In this document: in pieces, positions 35,592 through 42,824 of the stretch
Layout of the letters: every line of letters starts with the position of its first letter
How positions within the stretch are numbered: position 1 is the stretch's first letter
Source of the DNA: Mesorhizobium australicum WSM2073
Lineage (GTDB): Bacteria; Pseudomonadota; Alphaproteobacteria; Rhizobiales; Rhizobiaceae
Reading direction: 5' to 3'
Length of the DNA stretch: 64,000 bases
NCBI RefSeq assembly: GCF_000230995.2
Contig: NC_019973.1
Coordinates: forward strand, 2,804,001 to 2,868,000
Program-made: the position numbers and the translations under genes
The notes under the pieces: generated by a model
Told to the model about the DNA's origin: nothing
Databases searched by the model: none
What the model saw: only the letters and a program-made list of their open reading frames with translations

Positions 35592-36467
35592 ATGAATATG
35601 ATCTCTGATGTGGACACCCTCGACCTGCAAGAGAAACTGCCGAAGCAACAGCAGCATGCTCCGGGCCAGACGAACGCAATGTCGCCGCGGCCCGATCACG
35701 GGGAGCACAGTTACGAGGGGAGTGGCAAGCTTGAAGGCAAAACGGCTATTATCACGGGTGGAGACTCCGGGATCGGTCGCGCAGTGGCCATCGCTTTCGC
35801 CAGGGAGGGTGCCGATATTGTCTTGTCTTACCTGAACGAACACGACGACGCGCGCGAGACGGCCGACTGGGTGGAAAAAGCAGGAAGGCGTGCCGTTCTT
35901 GTTGCCGGCGACGTCGGGGACGAAAGGCATTGCGTAGACATAGTCGAGACGGCCATGCGTCAGTTGGGGCAAGTCGACATCCTGGTCAACAACGCTGCTC
36001 ACCAAGCCACGCTTGACGATATTGCGGAGCTCTCTGCGGAAGAGTTGGATCAAACGTTCAGGACGAACATTTACAGCCAGTTCTTTCTGTCAAAAGCAGC
36101 ATTGCGGCACATGGGCAATGGTGCCAGCATCATCAACACCGCGTCGATCCAGGCAGCCGATCCGTCCCCACAGCTCCTGGCCTACGCCGCCACCAAGGGC
36201 GCTATCGTGAATCTGACCAAGGGACTGTCTAAAATGGTCGCCAAGCGCGGCGTCCGTGTCAACGCCGTCGCCCCCGGCCCTGTCTGGACGCCCCTGATCC
36301 CTTCAACGATGCCACCGGAAAAGGTCGCCGAGTTCGGTCGCAACACGCCCATCGGACGCCCCGCCCATCCGGCCGAGTTGGCGGCCACCTACGTTCTGCT
36401 TGCCACGGCAGGCGCAAGCTATATCACAGGAGCTGTCATTGCGGTCACCGGTGGCCGCCTCGTGTAG
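35592..36467 (+). CDS. Short-chain dehydrogenase/reductase (YghA-like)
   Basis: NAD(P)-dependent SDR of 291 residues. The ATG at 35592 follows AGGAGA; a second ATG at 35598 is possible. An N-terminal extension of about 45 residues rich in Gln and Pro (QHAPGQTNAMSPRPDHG) is typical of the YghA/GsiB-type group. Then come the cofactor fold KTAIITGGDSGIGRAVAIAF, DILVNNAAHQATLDDI (NNA motif), the catalytic Ser region IINTASIQAADPS, and YAATKGAIVNLTKGLSKMVA (Tyr and Lys of YxxxK), ending with SYITGAVIAVTGGRLV. Substrate unknown. It is monocistronic and has an EcfG-like promoter. Confidence 0.92.
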   Translation: MNMISDVDTLDLQEKLPKQQQHAPGQTNAMSPRPDHGEHSYEGSGKLEGKTAIITGGDSGIGRAVAIAFAREGADIVLSYLNEHDDARETADWVEKAGRRAVLVAGDVGDERHCVDIVETAMRQLGQVDILVNNAAHQATLDDIAELSAEELDQTFRTNIYSQFFLSKAALRHMGNGASIINTASIQAADPSPQLLAYAATKGAIVNLTKGLSKMVAKRGVRVNAVAPGPVWTPLIPSTMPPEKVAEFGRNTPIGRPAHPAELAATYVLLATAGASYITGAVIAVTGGRLV

Positions 36468-36921
36468 TCGGTGCAGCCGTCGCCGGCCCGCCACCAGATG
36501 CTGAGTCGGGGGCGGCTCTCAGCGTGGGATCGGCAAAGAACGATCACGTTTGGCCATGGCGACGATGATCATCAAGAAGGCGAGCATGTGATCATACCCA
36601 TCATGTCGTCACCAAACTTTTTGGTGATGATGATCATCCTGCCGCCGATGTTAATTGCCGGCTTTCACACTGAGGCACAGAGAACTCACGTTTGGAACCT
36701 CAGCAGCCTTCCATCTCGCATGGGCGACAGCGGCGCCGCCATTCCAAGCAGGACTCTCCGCCACAAATATGCTGAGCGGATCAGCTCACTATGTCGGTTG
36801 GCCAATTGCGCACCATGATCCATATCCTTCCGGAACAAGCCCGCAGGCGCCATACTCATGCTCCCCGCCCGTGGCGCACCGGCCCGCTGCTTTCCCCTCG
36901 TGGCAGCGGGCCATTCATTGC
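36468..36921. other. Intergenic stretch with a hairpin
   Basis: No gene seen. TCACCAAA (36609-36616) and TTTGGTGA (36620-36627) form a perfect 8-bp stem with a three-base loop, extended imperfectly by GATGATCAT-type repeats on both sides (about 36595-36640). It could terminate the SDR message, although it lacks a T-run and lies 140 bases past the stop codon. Confidence 0.4.
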
Positions 36922-36944
36922 TTGACAAGCTTTGTCGACAAAGC
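36922..36944 (+). promoter_or_regulatory. Promoter -35 with overlapping 16-bp palindrome, upstream of RiPP-like unit 1
   Basis: TTGACA (36922-36927) looks like a -35 box, and directly after it GCTTTGTCGACAAAGC (36929-36944) is a perfect 16-bp palindrome in the spacer, an ideal place for a repressor. A clear -10 is not obvious. The first small gene starts 40 bases downstream. A second TTGACA (37755-37760) precedes unit 2 but lacks the palindrome. Confidence 0.5.
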
Positions 36945-36984
36945 CAGTTTTTTGCGCTGAGGGACAACGCGGGGGAGAGTTATC

Positions 36985-37080
36985 GTGAAGAAGGCCTATG
37001 AAAAGCCAGAACTGAAGAAGCGCGAACGCCTGGGTAGCATCGCTGCCCAGGTAGCCGTATCCGGCTTGAGCAACGTGTGA
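36985..37080 (+). CDS. RiPP-like precursor peptide, unit 1 gene A (31 aa)
   Basis: Tiny gene with a GTG start after GGGGGAGAG. The leader is VKKAYEKPELKKRERLGSIA and the tail AQVAVSGLSNV. The leader carries the Y-x-x-P-x-L pattern recognised by RRE proteins in lasso-type RiPPs; similar KKTYEKP proteins are annotated in Mesorhizobium genomes as putative RiPP precursors (from memory, not checked). The tail has no Asp or Glu, so a classical lasso ring cannot form. Its closest relative here is unit 2 gene A at 37801, which shares leader and tail. No modification enzymes (RRE protein, protease, cyclase) are visible in the window. Confidence 0.7.
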   Translation: MKKAYEKPELKKRERLGSIAAQVAVSGLSNV

Positions 37081-37164
37081 TGTGAGAAGCCAGCGCTGAT
37101 CAAGCGCGAGCGACTTTCGTCTGTAACTGCCGGGTCGGGCGTGTCGTTGCCACTGCCCGCCTGA
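37081..37164 (+). pseudogene. RiPP-like precursor, unit 1 gene B, headless
   Basis: Reads in the same frame as the gene before it, directly after its TGA: CEKPALIKRERLSSVTAGSG then VSLPLPA and stop. Compared with unit 2, exactly the 8-base spacer plus the MKKT codons (20 bases) are missing and the leader Tyr codon has become Cys (TAT to TGT). There is no start codon of its own, so it is either dead or expressed only by stop-codon readthrough from gene A. Confidence 0.65.
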
Positions 37165-37185
37165 TATCTGCTGAAAAGCGTTCTC

Positions 37186-37216
37186 AGCCCGCTGGCTCAC
37201 ACTGACGGGCTTTTTT
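37186..37216 (+). terminator. Rho-independent terminator after RiPP-like unit 1
   Basis: AGCCCG (37186-37191) pairs with CGGGCT (37206-37211) and is followed by a run of six T. It comes 22 bases after the unit 1 gene B stop. Confidence 0.75.
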
Positions 37217-37347
37217 GCTATGCGCTGAAACAGCCTGATTGGATAGCTCCCCGCTGGTTCCGTGCGCTGCTGGCCAAAGGCAACTTGGTCGGCCGCGCTT
37301 TTCTGCCGAGGGGCGCGGGCCTCTAGGTCGCAGGACGTGCTTCTAGC

Positions 37348-37613
37348 TCAGATCGAGCCCGGCAACCGCCGAGCCTGGTCATAGATCGAGCTTGCCAGCG
37401 TCGAGTTGAGGCCCTCACTCGGCTGATCTGAAACAACCATGTCTTTCACAAAGGCCTCGAACGCGATGGATTGCCGGCAGGTTCCTGCCTGGGCCTCGTC
37501 CAGCAAGCGGAGTGCTGTCGATAGGAATGCAAATCCTTGTTCTTCCATGCCGCATCCATTGCCGCTCTGGCTTCGGCCACCGACGAGATGGCCCTCGTCG
37601 TTTGGAGGCTCAT
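37348..37613 (-). pseudogene. Hypothetical protein, single frameshift
   Basis: Minus-strand gene lying between the two RiPP-like units. From ATG 37613 the product reads MSLQTTRAISSVAEARAAMD then AAWKNK, and after a one-base shift near 37530 GFAFLSTALRLLDEAQAGTC, RQSIAFEAFVKDMVVSD and SIYDQARRLPGSI to the stop at 37348. Joined, it is a coherent helical protein of about 88 residues. I do not recognise the family. Its position inside the duplicated peptide region makes a link with the peptides possible, but nothing in it looks like an RRE, protease or transporter. Confidence 0.5.
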
Positions 37614-37800
37614 AAATCTAATCCGCACAGGCAGGAAAGCGCTCAAGGTCAACCCTACTTGATGGTGATAAGCCTTGCAAACTTTTCAGGTGGAGATTGG
37701 TTGCAGTGTTGCAGACCGGATGTCGCTCGCCGGCGAGCTGGTGATTGCCCACAGTTGACAAGAGCAATTTCGCCGCCGAGGGTAAAGCGAGGAGCACACT

Positions 37801-37899
37801 GTGAAGAAAACCTATAAAAAGCCAGCGCTGATCAAGCGGGAGAAGCTTGCGTCGATCGCGGCTCAGCTCGTTCCCGTATCCGGCCCGAGCAAGGTGTGA
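37801..37899 (+). CDS. RiPP-like precursor peptide, unit 2 gene A (32 aa)
   Basis: GTG start preceded by GCGAGGAGC (about 37787-37795). The leader is VKKTYKKPALIKREKLASIA and the tail AQLVPVSGPSKV. It keeps the Y-x-x-P-x-L leader pattern. The tail resembles that of unit 1 gene A (AQVAVSGLSNV), so the two A genes are paralogues. The tail is hydrophobic, rich in Val, Ser, Gly and Pro, with no acidic residue. Eight bases separate it from gene B. Confidence 0.7.
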   Translation: MKKTYKKPALIKREKLASIAAQLVPVSGPSKV

Positions 37900-37907
37900 G
37901 CTGCGCG

Positions 37908-38012
37908 ATGAAGAAAACCTATGAGAAGCCTGTTCTAACCAAGCGTGAATGTCTGTCCGCTGTTACGGCCGCGACTTCTTCGTCGATCACCGTCACAGGC
38001 CCAATCGACTAA
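37908..38012 (+). CDS. RiPP-like precursor peptide, unit 2 gene B (34 aa)
   Basis: ATG start, 34 residues. The leader is MKKTYEKPVLTKRECLSAVT and the tail AATSSSITVTGPID. It is the most canonical of the set: Y-x-x-P-x-L, then LSAVTA with a Thr near the presumed cleavage point, as in lasso leaders. The tail is Ser/Thr-rich with a single Asp at the very end, too far from any N-terminal amine for a 7-9 residue ring. Dehydration or heterocyclisation chemistry would have substrates (five Thr/Ser), but this is speculation. A strong terminator follows. Confidence 0.72.
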   Translation: MKKTYEKPVLTKRECLSAVTAATSSSITVTGPID

Positions 38013-38034
38013 CGAAACTCTTCTTTCACCACCC

Positions 38035-38064
38035 GCCCGCTGGCTCCGGCCGGCGGGCTTTTTT
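38035..38064 (+). terminator. Rho-independent terminator after RiPP-like unit 2
   Basis: GCCCGCTGGC (38035-38044) pairs with GCCGGCGGGC (ending 38058, one G-T wobble) and is followed by a run of six T. The stem top and sequence resemble the terminator after unit 1 (CCCGCTGGCTC shared), consistent with duplication of the whole unit. Confidence 0.8.
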
Positions 38065-38168
38065 GCTTCCGGCCGGAACCGATCCTATCGGCCCAAGTTC
38101 ATTCCCCGGCGCCCCTCGACGCCCCCCGGACAGAGGCGCCTGAGAGTTGTTCGGACAGCTTTCAAGCA

Positions 38169-38200
38169 AAGCCCGCCACCGTTCCCTCAGTGGCGGGCTT
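38169..38200 (+). terminator. Strong hairpin, probable terminator
   Basis: AAGCCCGCCAC (38169-38179) and GTGGCGGGCTT (38190-38200) form a perfect 11-bp stem with a ten-base loop, followed by a weak T-rich tract. It lies just before the ArsR-type gene and may insulate it from the peptide genes. The leftmost possible start of the regulator frame (GTG 38190) falls inside the stem and is therefore unlikely. Confidence 0.6.
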
Positions 38201-38228
38201 TAGTGTGTTTAGCCGCGGCGAGGTGGAT

Positions 38229-38648
38229 TTGAGTACCCACGTGAGACAGCGTATGGCTGAAATCAAAGATGATCCCAAGCTTCGCATGCGCCCGCGAGCT
38301 AAGGGCCGGCCTTCGCTAAGGCGGGTCTCCGCTGCCTCACGGCTATTTGCAACCCTGGGCTTTCGCAAGCGGTTACTGATCCTTGTTCATCTGATGGATG
38401 GCGAGAGATCGGTATCGGAGCTGGTCTCTTTGGTTGGTGGGACACAGACCGCCCTTTCACAGCATTTGACCGATATGGCCAAACTCGGAATTGTCAAATC
38501 CCGAATCCAAGGCCGATGGCGGTTATATTCCCTCACGTCCGAGCAGGCGAAGATGCTCGTCGGCTTCCTCAGCAACCTCGCCGACAATGACAAACTCCCG
38601 GTGGGAAAAAGATCGGGAAAGAAGTCGTCTTCTTGGCGCCCCGGGTGA
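38229..38648 (+). CDS. ArsR-type winged-helix transcriptional regulator
   Basis: Small DNA-binding regulator of about 139 residues. The start is uncertain: TTG 38229 after GAGG is chosen, with ATG 38253 (MAEIKDDPK) and GTG 38190 as alternatives. The winged helix reads RLFATLGFRKRLLILVHLMD, SVSELVSLVGGTQTALSQHL (recognition helix) and LGIVKSRIQGRWRLYSLTSE (wing). No metal-binding cysteines are seen, so it is a non-metal member. The basic N- and C-terminal tails (SGKKSSSWRPG) are unusual. It directly follows the RiPP-like genes on the same strand and is a candidate for controlling them through the palindrome at 36929; that is inference. Confidence 0.78.
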   Translation: MSTHVRQRMAEIKDDPKLRMRPRAKGRPSLRRVSAASRLFATLGFRKRLLILVHLMDGERSVSELVSLVGGTQTALSQHLTDMAKLGIVKSRIQGRWRLYSLTSEQAKMLVGFLSNLADNDKLPVGKRSGKKSSSWRPG

Positions 38649-38704
38649 GCCCGCAAACCGGAAGAATTAGCGGAACCTAATATCTCCCGGCGACTTGTGT
38701 TGAA

Positions 38705-38917
38705 ATGAGCACGCGCGGCATCAACTTTCTCGATCAATGGATCGCCAACAACGTCCCTGAGACCGCCAAACCGGACGTCGTCTCGGTTGACGAACTCACG
38801 CACAAGCTCATCGCTGATGCGAAGGCCATAGGGATCAAGCGGGGGGAGATCGACGAGGAGGTCGACAGCCTCTATCGCACCATCCTTGGTGCCATAGCGC
38901 GTTCCCAACCCGTTTGA
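38705..38917 (+). CDS. DUF768 family protein
   Basis: Protein of 70 residues. STRGINFLDQWIANNVPETA and SVDELTHKLIADAKAIGIKR are the typical DUF768 opening, then EIDEEVDSLYRTILGAIARS. The family is small, helical, cytoplasmic, of unknown function and found almost only in Mesorhizobium, often in many copies on symbiotic islands and plasmids. ATG at 38705 without a strong ribosome site. It is a useful marker for the source organism. Confidence 0.85.
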   Translation: MSTRGINFLDQWIANNVPETAKPDVVSVDELTHKLIADAKAIGIKRGEIDEEVDSLYRTILGAIARSQPV

Positions 38918-38950
38918 CGGAGTAGGAGTTCGTTGAAACCTTCTTGTGCA

Positions 38951-39364
38951 TCAGGGCTCTTTGACGTCTTCCGGCTTCAGCGGCTCGTGACCAGGCACTT
39001 GATGCCACATGACCTGTCTCAAATCGCGCATATCGACTCTCTGGCCGCAAACAGCACACATGTAGTGATCCACGCCGTCACTAGCGGGCTCGCCGCCATA
39101 CAACATACCAGGATTGGGCGGGCCAAGGTTCGACAGCTTCGTCCATTCTGCGGGGTCCGGACGTTCATCGAGCCCTACTAAACTGTATTCGTAGATGGCG
39201 GCGTGCTCTTCATCGACAACCCGGAACCAATGGTCCTGCTGTACCCTCGGTGAGACCCTTTGACCCGCCGTCACCTCGGCGGCCCTCACGGGATCGTTCT
39301 CCACGACGATGCCCGATGACACCACCGTGTCGCCTTCGATCTCTTCCACCTGATACTTCGTCAT
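38951..39364 (-). CDS. Conserved hypothetical protein with CxxC...HxxxxH metal-site-like tail
   Basis: 137 residues from ATG 39364 (GGAAGAGG upstream); an ATG at 39478 in the same frame would add 38 residues of low complexity. The N-terminal half (TKYQVEEIEGDTVVSSGIVV and DHWFRVVDEEHAAIYEYSLV) looks like a small beta domain. The C-terminal half has MCAVCGQRVDMRDLRQVMWH then QVPGHEP, a CxxC followed by two His that could bind zinc. No family is named. It forms a cluster with two other small minus-strand genes. Confidence 0.65.
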   Translation of the reverse strand: MTKYQVEEIEGDTVVSSGIVVENDPVRAAEVTAGQRVSPRVQQDHWFRVVDEEHAAIYEYSLVGLDERPDPAEWTKLSNLGPPNPGMLYGGEPASDGVDHYMCAVCGQRVDMRDLRQVMWHQVPGHEPLKPEDVKEP

Positions 39365-39484
39365 CGCCGCCTCTTCCGACGGGTGGCAACGTGGTGCGCT
39401 TAGGTTTGTTGCATCGCGCCTGCGATCTGCAGCTTCGGGCTTATTGCGCACGTTCACTTCAGTTTCGTCAACGGACATATGGCC

Positions 39485-39676
39485 TCAACGTCCTCTAGAG
39501 ACGATGGTGGGCTTTGGGGCGTAGGCTTCCCGAATCATCTTGGCCGCTTCTTCCGGGGTAATGCCGCACTTGCGGGCATAGTAAGCGGCTTCTGTTTGCA
39601 CCTCGTCATCGGACTTCAGCGCAATGATAGCCTGCTTTCCTTCGTGCTTCGCCTTCTTGCCCATGTAGCGAATCAT
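39485..39676 (-). CDS. DUF3606-like small protein
   Basis: 63 residues, ATG at 39676 (second Met at 39664). The sequence IALKSDDEVQTEAAYYARKC followed by GITPEEAAKMIREAYA matches the DUF3606 pattern (an acidic turn, a Tyr-rich helix, then G-I-x-x-E-x-A). These basic-tailed proteins of unknown function are common and multicopy in rhizobia. No operon is evident, but it shares strand with the gene at 38951. Confidence 0.65.
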   Translation of the reverse strand: MIRYMGKKAKHEGKQAIIALKSDDEVQTEAAYYARKCGITPEEAAKMIREAYAPKPTIVSRGR

Positions 39677-39721
39677 ACCACATTCATGAGTACTTATTTA
39701 CTGAGTATCCCAGATAGTTCG

Positions 39722-40282
39722 TCATGCGGCCTTCAAACACCTGGCCATGCTAATTGTTCCCGAAACCATTTTAGCTCCAATTGCTAAAAGGAGGTGCGCC
39801 GAGTAGATGGTCTGGCGTGCCCGTTCTAATCCGCAACGTCTTGCTCTCGTCGGCGATCTCTCTTCATTGGTACCGAGCCCGTTCGGGTATCGGCCGCGCC
39901 GCGCAAACTTGTTAATCAAAGCGTTATTGCTCGGGTGGCGGCTCTTAGGCCATCTGAATCCAACCTTCCACGCAGATTTGATTACCGGGAACGATTTAAG
40001 TTCTTCCCCGACAAGATTAATGTGGTGGATTTGATCAAGACTACTCTGCAGATCAAGATCGAGGAACTTCTGAATGATCCCGAGAGTACGCCGGCGTTCC
40101 CTCAACCGCACCTCTAGAATTCGTCTTGGCGCCCGCAATCGGACAAGAAGGCCCGGTTTGGGCAGAAGCTTGAAAGCACGCGACACTCTTTCACGATCCG
40201 TGATGTCGCTGAACAAAGCCAGCGAGGATACGAATTGAACCATACCTTGGTCAAAGATTGAGATCTTTTGATTAGACGCCAT
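39722..40282 (-). CDS. Unrecognised open frame (186 aa)
   Basis: Long minus-strand frame from ATG 40282. The first 100 residues have reasonable composition (QGMVQFVSSLALFSDITDRE, LDLDLQSSLDQIHHINLVGE); the rest is basic and irregular. No family, no clear ribosome site and no operon partner. It may be a decayed gene or chance frame; it is listed because it fills a region otherwise empty. Confidence 0.25.
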   Translation of the reverse strand: MASNQKISIFDQGMVQFVSSLALFSDITDRERVSRAFKLLPKPGLLVRLRAPRRILEVRLRERRRTLGIIQKFLDLDLQSSLDQIHHINLVGEELKSFPVIKSAWKVGFRWPKSRHPSNNALINKFARRGRYPNGLGTNEERSPTRARRCGLERARQTIYSAHLLLAIGAKMVSGTISMARCLKAA

Positions 40283-40659
40283 TGCGGCGCGCCAAGTTTG
40301 CAGAAGAGCCTCAAGATGCCATCGCGATGAAGTCTGATGAGCCCTTCGCCATGACGGGCATCTGGGAAGAGTATGCCGACAAGGTCACCGGCGAACTGGT
40401 GCGGACCTTTGTCGTTGCCACCTGCGAACCGAATTCGCTTATGGCGACCATCCACGACCGCATGCCGGTGATCCTGGCGCCGGCCGACTACATGCGCTGG
40501 CTTGGGCCGGAGCAAGACCCTCGCGACCTGATGAAGCCTTTTCCGTCCGATCTGATGAAGATGTGGCCGATCGACAGCAAGGTGGGTTCGCCGCGCAACA
40601 ACACCCCCGATATCATCGACGAGATCGGTCGCGGGCCTACTGATCTGTTCGACGTATAG
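40282..40659 (+). pseudogene. SRAP (YedK/HMCES-type) peptidase, C-terminal fragment
   Basis: C-terminal half of an SOS response-associated peptidase, which crosslinks to abasic sites in single-stranded DNA. Present: MKSDEPFAMTGIWEEYAD, VVATCEPNSLMATIHDRMPV followed by ILAPADYMRWL (with the conserved HxRMP His), and the end GRGPTDLFDV. The N-terminal half with the catalytic Cys2 (MCGRF) and the Asn is missing: similarity begins at about 40290 with AKFAEEPQDAIA. It cannot make the DNA-protein crosslink. The upstream junction may mark an insertion or deletion point. Confidence 0.8.
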
Positions 40660-40904
40660 TTTCCGGACTTTGTAGGCCGCTGCCACGACACATAGGGCAT
40701 CTGATCGTAGACCCTTTGCACCCGGCTCGGTGCACTCCGCGCGGGCAACAAGTGCCGTTTGAGCTCAGCCACTTCGCGCATTGAAAAACCTTGCCGGCGC
40801 CTAGACATTGCCGACACCCGAACTTCCTAAATCCTGCCAAGCACCACCTGCCCGCCTACTTGAGACGGCAAGAACGTCAGGGGCATAAATTAGTTTCACC
40901 GAAG

Positions 40905-41111
40905 CTAATCCACGTCCGAGATTTTGCCGTTCGTCAGGTGCGTCTCGATCTTGCTGAGCGCCTTCCGTATGACTTCGACCGCCTGTTGGTTGATGGCGAA
41001 ATCGAAATTGCCTTCCGCCGTCTCGAAAATCAGGACGCCGATCTTCGTTGCGTCGTCCCCCAGCATGCCAATGCCAATTCCTGTGGGCATATACGGTGGT
41101 CTATCTGCCAT
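40905..41111 (-). CDS. Conserved small hypothetical protein (68 aa)
   Basis: ATG at 41111 with GAGGAAA upstream. MADRPPYMPTGIGIGMLGDD and KIGVLIFETAEGNFDFAINQ suggest a compact beta-sheet protein, followed by a helix QAVEVIRKALSKIETHL. Composition and initiation site are convincing; no family can be named. It is an isolated gene between an SRAP fragment and a zinc-ribbon-like protein. Confidence 0.6.
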   Translation of the reverse strand: MADRPPYMPTGIGIGMLGDDATKIGVLIFETAEGNFDFAINQQAVEVIRKALSKIETHLTNGKISDVD

Positions 41112-41371
41112 GGGTTTCCTCTTTCAGAGATAGCGTTCGCCATCATCCCGGTGCTCGAAGCAGAACCAATGCGGCTCTTGGCGATGCCGAGCAAAGCCGA
41201 ATCCTCCGTGCTTCGCGCAACCCGTGTGCTCGCACAGGTGCCCTAGCACTCTGGCGCGCTCGCGCGGCGCGGGCGTTATGCGTCGGGAAGCCTGATTGGT
41301 TCGTCGCTCATCTGCGGAAAGATTCCATAAGACCGCTTGACGGGCAAGAAATTTGTTCCTTTTCTGTTCTC

Positions 41372-41665
41372 ATGGCGCACGATCCGATCGACACGCTGGG
41401 GAAGGCGACCCGGCACAATATGCTTGTGAAGGTGGAATGCAGTTGCGGCAATGTCCGTTACTGCAGATCGGCCGATCTCATGATGGCCTATGGCGGCGGC
41501 GCTGATCCGTTGAAGCTGAAATTCGACTGCAACCGGTGCAAGCCATCGGTCAAGATCACGCTCCTCGAGGTCCGTCCCGAGCACCTTCCCAAGAGGCTGA
41601 TGATCCACAAGCCGATGAAGGTGGATGGCAAAATCACTTGGTACACGGAGAGGTTCAGGGGATGA
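41372..41665 (+). CDS. Zinc-ribbon-like hypothetical protein (97 aa)
   Basis: ATG at 41372, no clear ribosome site. Residues about 19-60 include KVECSCGNVRYCRSADLMMA and KLKFDCNRCKPSVKITLLEV, that is CxC...C and CxxC pairs forming a likely zinc ribbon; the tail is MIHKPMKVDGKITWYTERFR. Probably a small nucleic-acid or protein-binding protein of a mobile region. No family is named. Confidence 0.6.
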   Translation: MAHDPIDTLGKATRHNMLVKVECSCGNVRYCRSADLMMAYGGGADPLKLKFDCNRCKPSVKITLLEVRPEHLPKRLMIHKPMKVDGKITWYTERFRG

Positions 41666-42040
41666 CAATCGAAGCATCGAGGCCACTCAGCCGAGACAGT
41701 AAGGCTAATCGCTAACGAAGGGCTGGCGAGGAATCTAGGTCGAACCTCCAAACCGCGTCAGCTCAGGGAGTGGGGGGCAAGAACGCGCGCGAGGCCTCGT
41801 AAGCGAGCGAAGACCGAGGTGCGAGAACCCTCTTTACGGACTTTATGTCGATTCCCATCCAATGTGGCACCGCATTGGTTACAACTCTGGTGTAGCTCTC
41901 GGCCAAACGGTGCTGTCTGGCGGGTGTTTCGTCCCTGCGTGGTGCCATTATGATTGCAAATGCCTGCGTCGCAGGAATGCGGAGATTGGAGGCGCAATGC
42001 CTTGCGATTCAAAGCGTCCACGGCTATTCAGACGCCCGTT
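41666..42040. other. Intergenic stretch before the tRNA fragment
   Basis: No gene is called. A 61-codon minus-strand frame (41763-41948, MAPRRDETPARQHRLAESYT) has no ribosome site and an overlapping alternative frame, so it is left out. Confidence 0.35.
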
Positions 42041-42082
<42 letters not shown>

Positions 42083-42205
42083 TAAGCGAGGGCTCCCGCT
42101 CGCTGCTGGCTCGCCCAGGTCGCCAACTACCCTGACCCCAGCTCCAGCTGGTCTAACGCGGGCGGTGCTACGCTGTTCGGGCTTCGCGCCCGCCATCGCG
42201 CTCCG

Positions 42206-42454
42206 CTAAGTTCGCCAGCCCATTCGCATCTTATCCCGTTCCGCGTCGAACGCCTGCCTTCCCTCCGCGGCCCAAAGGCTTCGTGCATGCTCGCCTTCAT
42301 GGCTCTGCAGCTTCGCGGCGATCCAGAGCATCGCCCCATAGATGATGGCGCGATCGTCATTGGATAGCTCGACGATGCCTGCCTTGACGACCAGACCGCC
42401 GAGCTCAATTAGGTGCCGTGTGCGCTTGCGACGCTCGACCTGCCAAGTGCGCAT
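42206..42454 (-). CDS. traD: Conjugal transfer protein TraD (Ti/Sym type)
   Basis: Small accessory transfer protein of 82 residues. MRTWQVERRKRTRHLIELGG and LVVKAGIVELSNDDRAIIYG are the conserved opening of rhizobial TraD, which in the Ti/Sym system acts with TraC and the coupling protein TraG. ATG at 42454 follows the traC stop by one base. In Ti plasmids traG comes next; here no traG is found and the region ends near the tRNA fragment. Confidence 0.88.
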   Translation of the reverse strand: MRTWQVERRKRTRHLIELGGLVVKAGIVELSNDDRAIIYGAMLWIAAKLQSHEGEHARSLWAAEGRQAFDAERDKMRMGWRT

Positions 42455-42455
42455 G

Positions 42456-42782
42456 TCATTGCGAGCCCGCGCCGCTTGCCGGCGATTGTGGGCTGCCCGG
42501 TTGCGTTGGAGCGCCGCGAGGGTTGCGCTGAGATGCTGGAACAGTTCGGCGGGACCCGCTTTCGAAAAACATCACCCCACGCTTGGCCCATGCCTCGCGC
42601 TTTGCGGCGTCTTTCGTTTCAGCGATTGCGACCAGCGCGCCTGCGAGTTCCTCCGGGCTGAGTTGATCGGCGCCGGTTGCGATCACCAACTCGCCAAGTT
42701 GCTGCACCTTTCGTGTTTTGAGCTCCCGCGCCCTGTCTTCCAGCGCCTTCAGTTCCGTGTCGTAGTCGCGTGGTTTGCGCAT
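42456..42782 (-). CDS. traC: Conjugal transfer protein TraC (Ti/Sym type)
   Basis: 108 residues from ATG 42782 (GGAG upstream; ATG 42794 is also in frame). MRKPRDYDTELKALEDRARE, LKTRKVQQLGELVIATGADQ and LSPEELAGALVAIAETKDAA match the TraC pattern (basic-acidic helix, then a Gly-containing turn). The C-terminal third is Pro/Ser/Gly rich and longer than in classic TraC. Divergent from traA across the presumed oriT, exactly as in Ti plasmids, and cotranscribed with traD. Confidence 0.85.
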   Translation of the reverse strand: MRKPRDYDTELKALEDRARELKTRKVQQLGELVIATGADQLSPEELAGALVAIAETKDAAKREAWAKRGVMFFESGSRRTVPASQRNPRGAPTQPGSPQSPASGAGSQ

Positions 42783-42824
42783 GGCTGTCTCCATCTGATG
42801 TCGATGCGGCCATGATAGGGGAGC

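Noticed and set aside
37078..37083. TGA-T context as programmed readthrough or selenocysteine
   Set aside because: No recoding element is seen downstream and comparison with unit 2 explains the layout by a simple 20-base deletion; kept only as a question in the findings.
36985..38012. Repeats of the peptide genes as a CRISPR-like or satellite array
   Set aside because: Spacing is irregular and the repeated part is coding leader sequence; no CRISPR array is seen anywhere in the window.
39388..39412. Minus-strand EcfG-like promoter for the gene at 38951-39364
   Set aside because: The -35 differs from GGAAC at a conserved position (GCAAC), so the match is too weak to report.
41763..41948. 61-codon minus-strand frame before the tRNA fragment
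   Set aside because: No initiation signal and an equally long overlapping frame; no evidence of coding.
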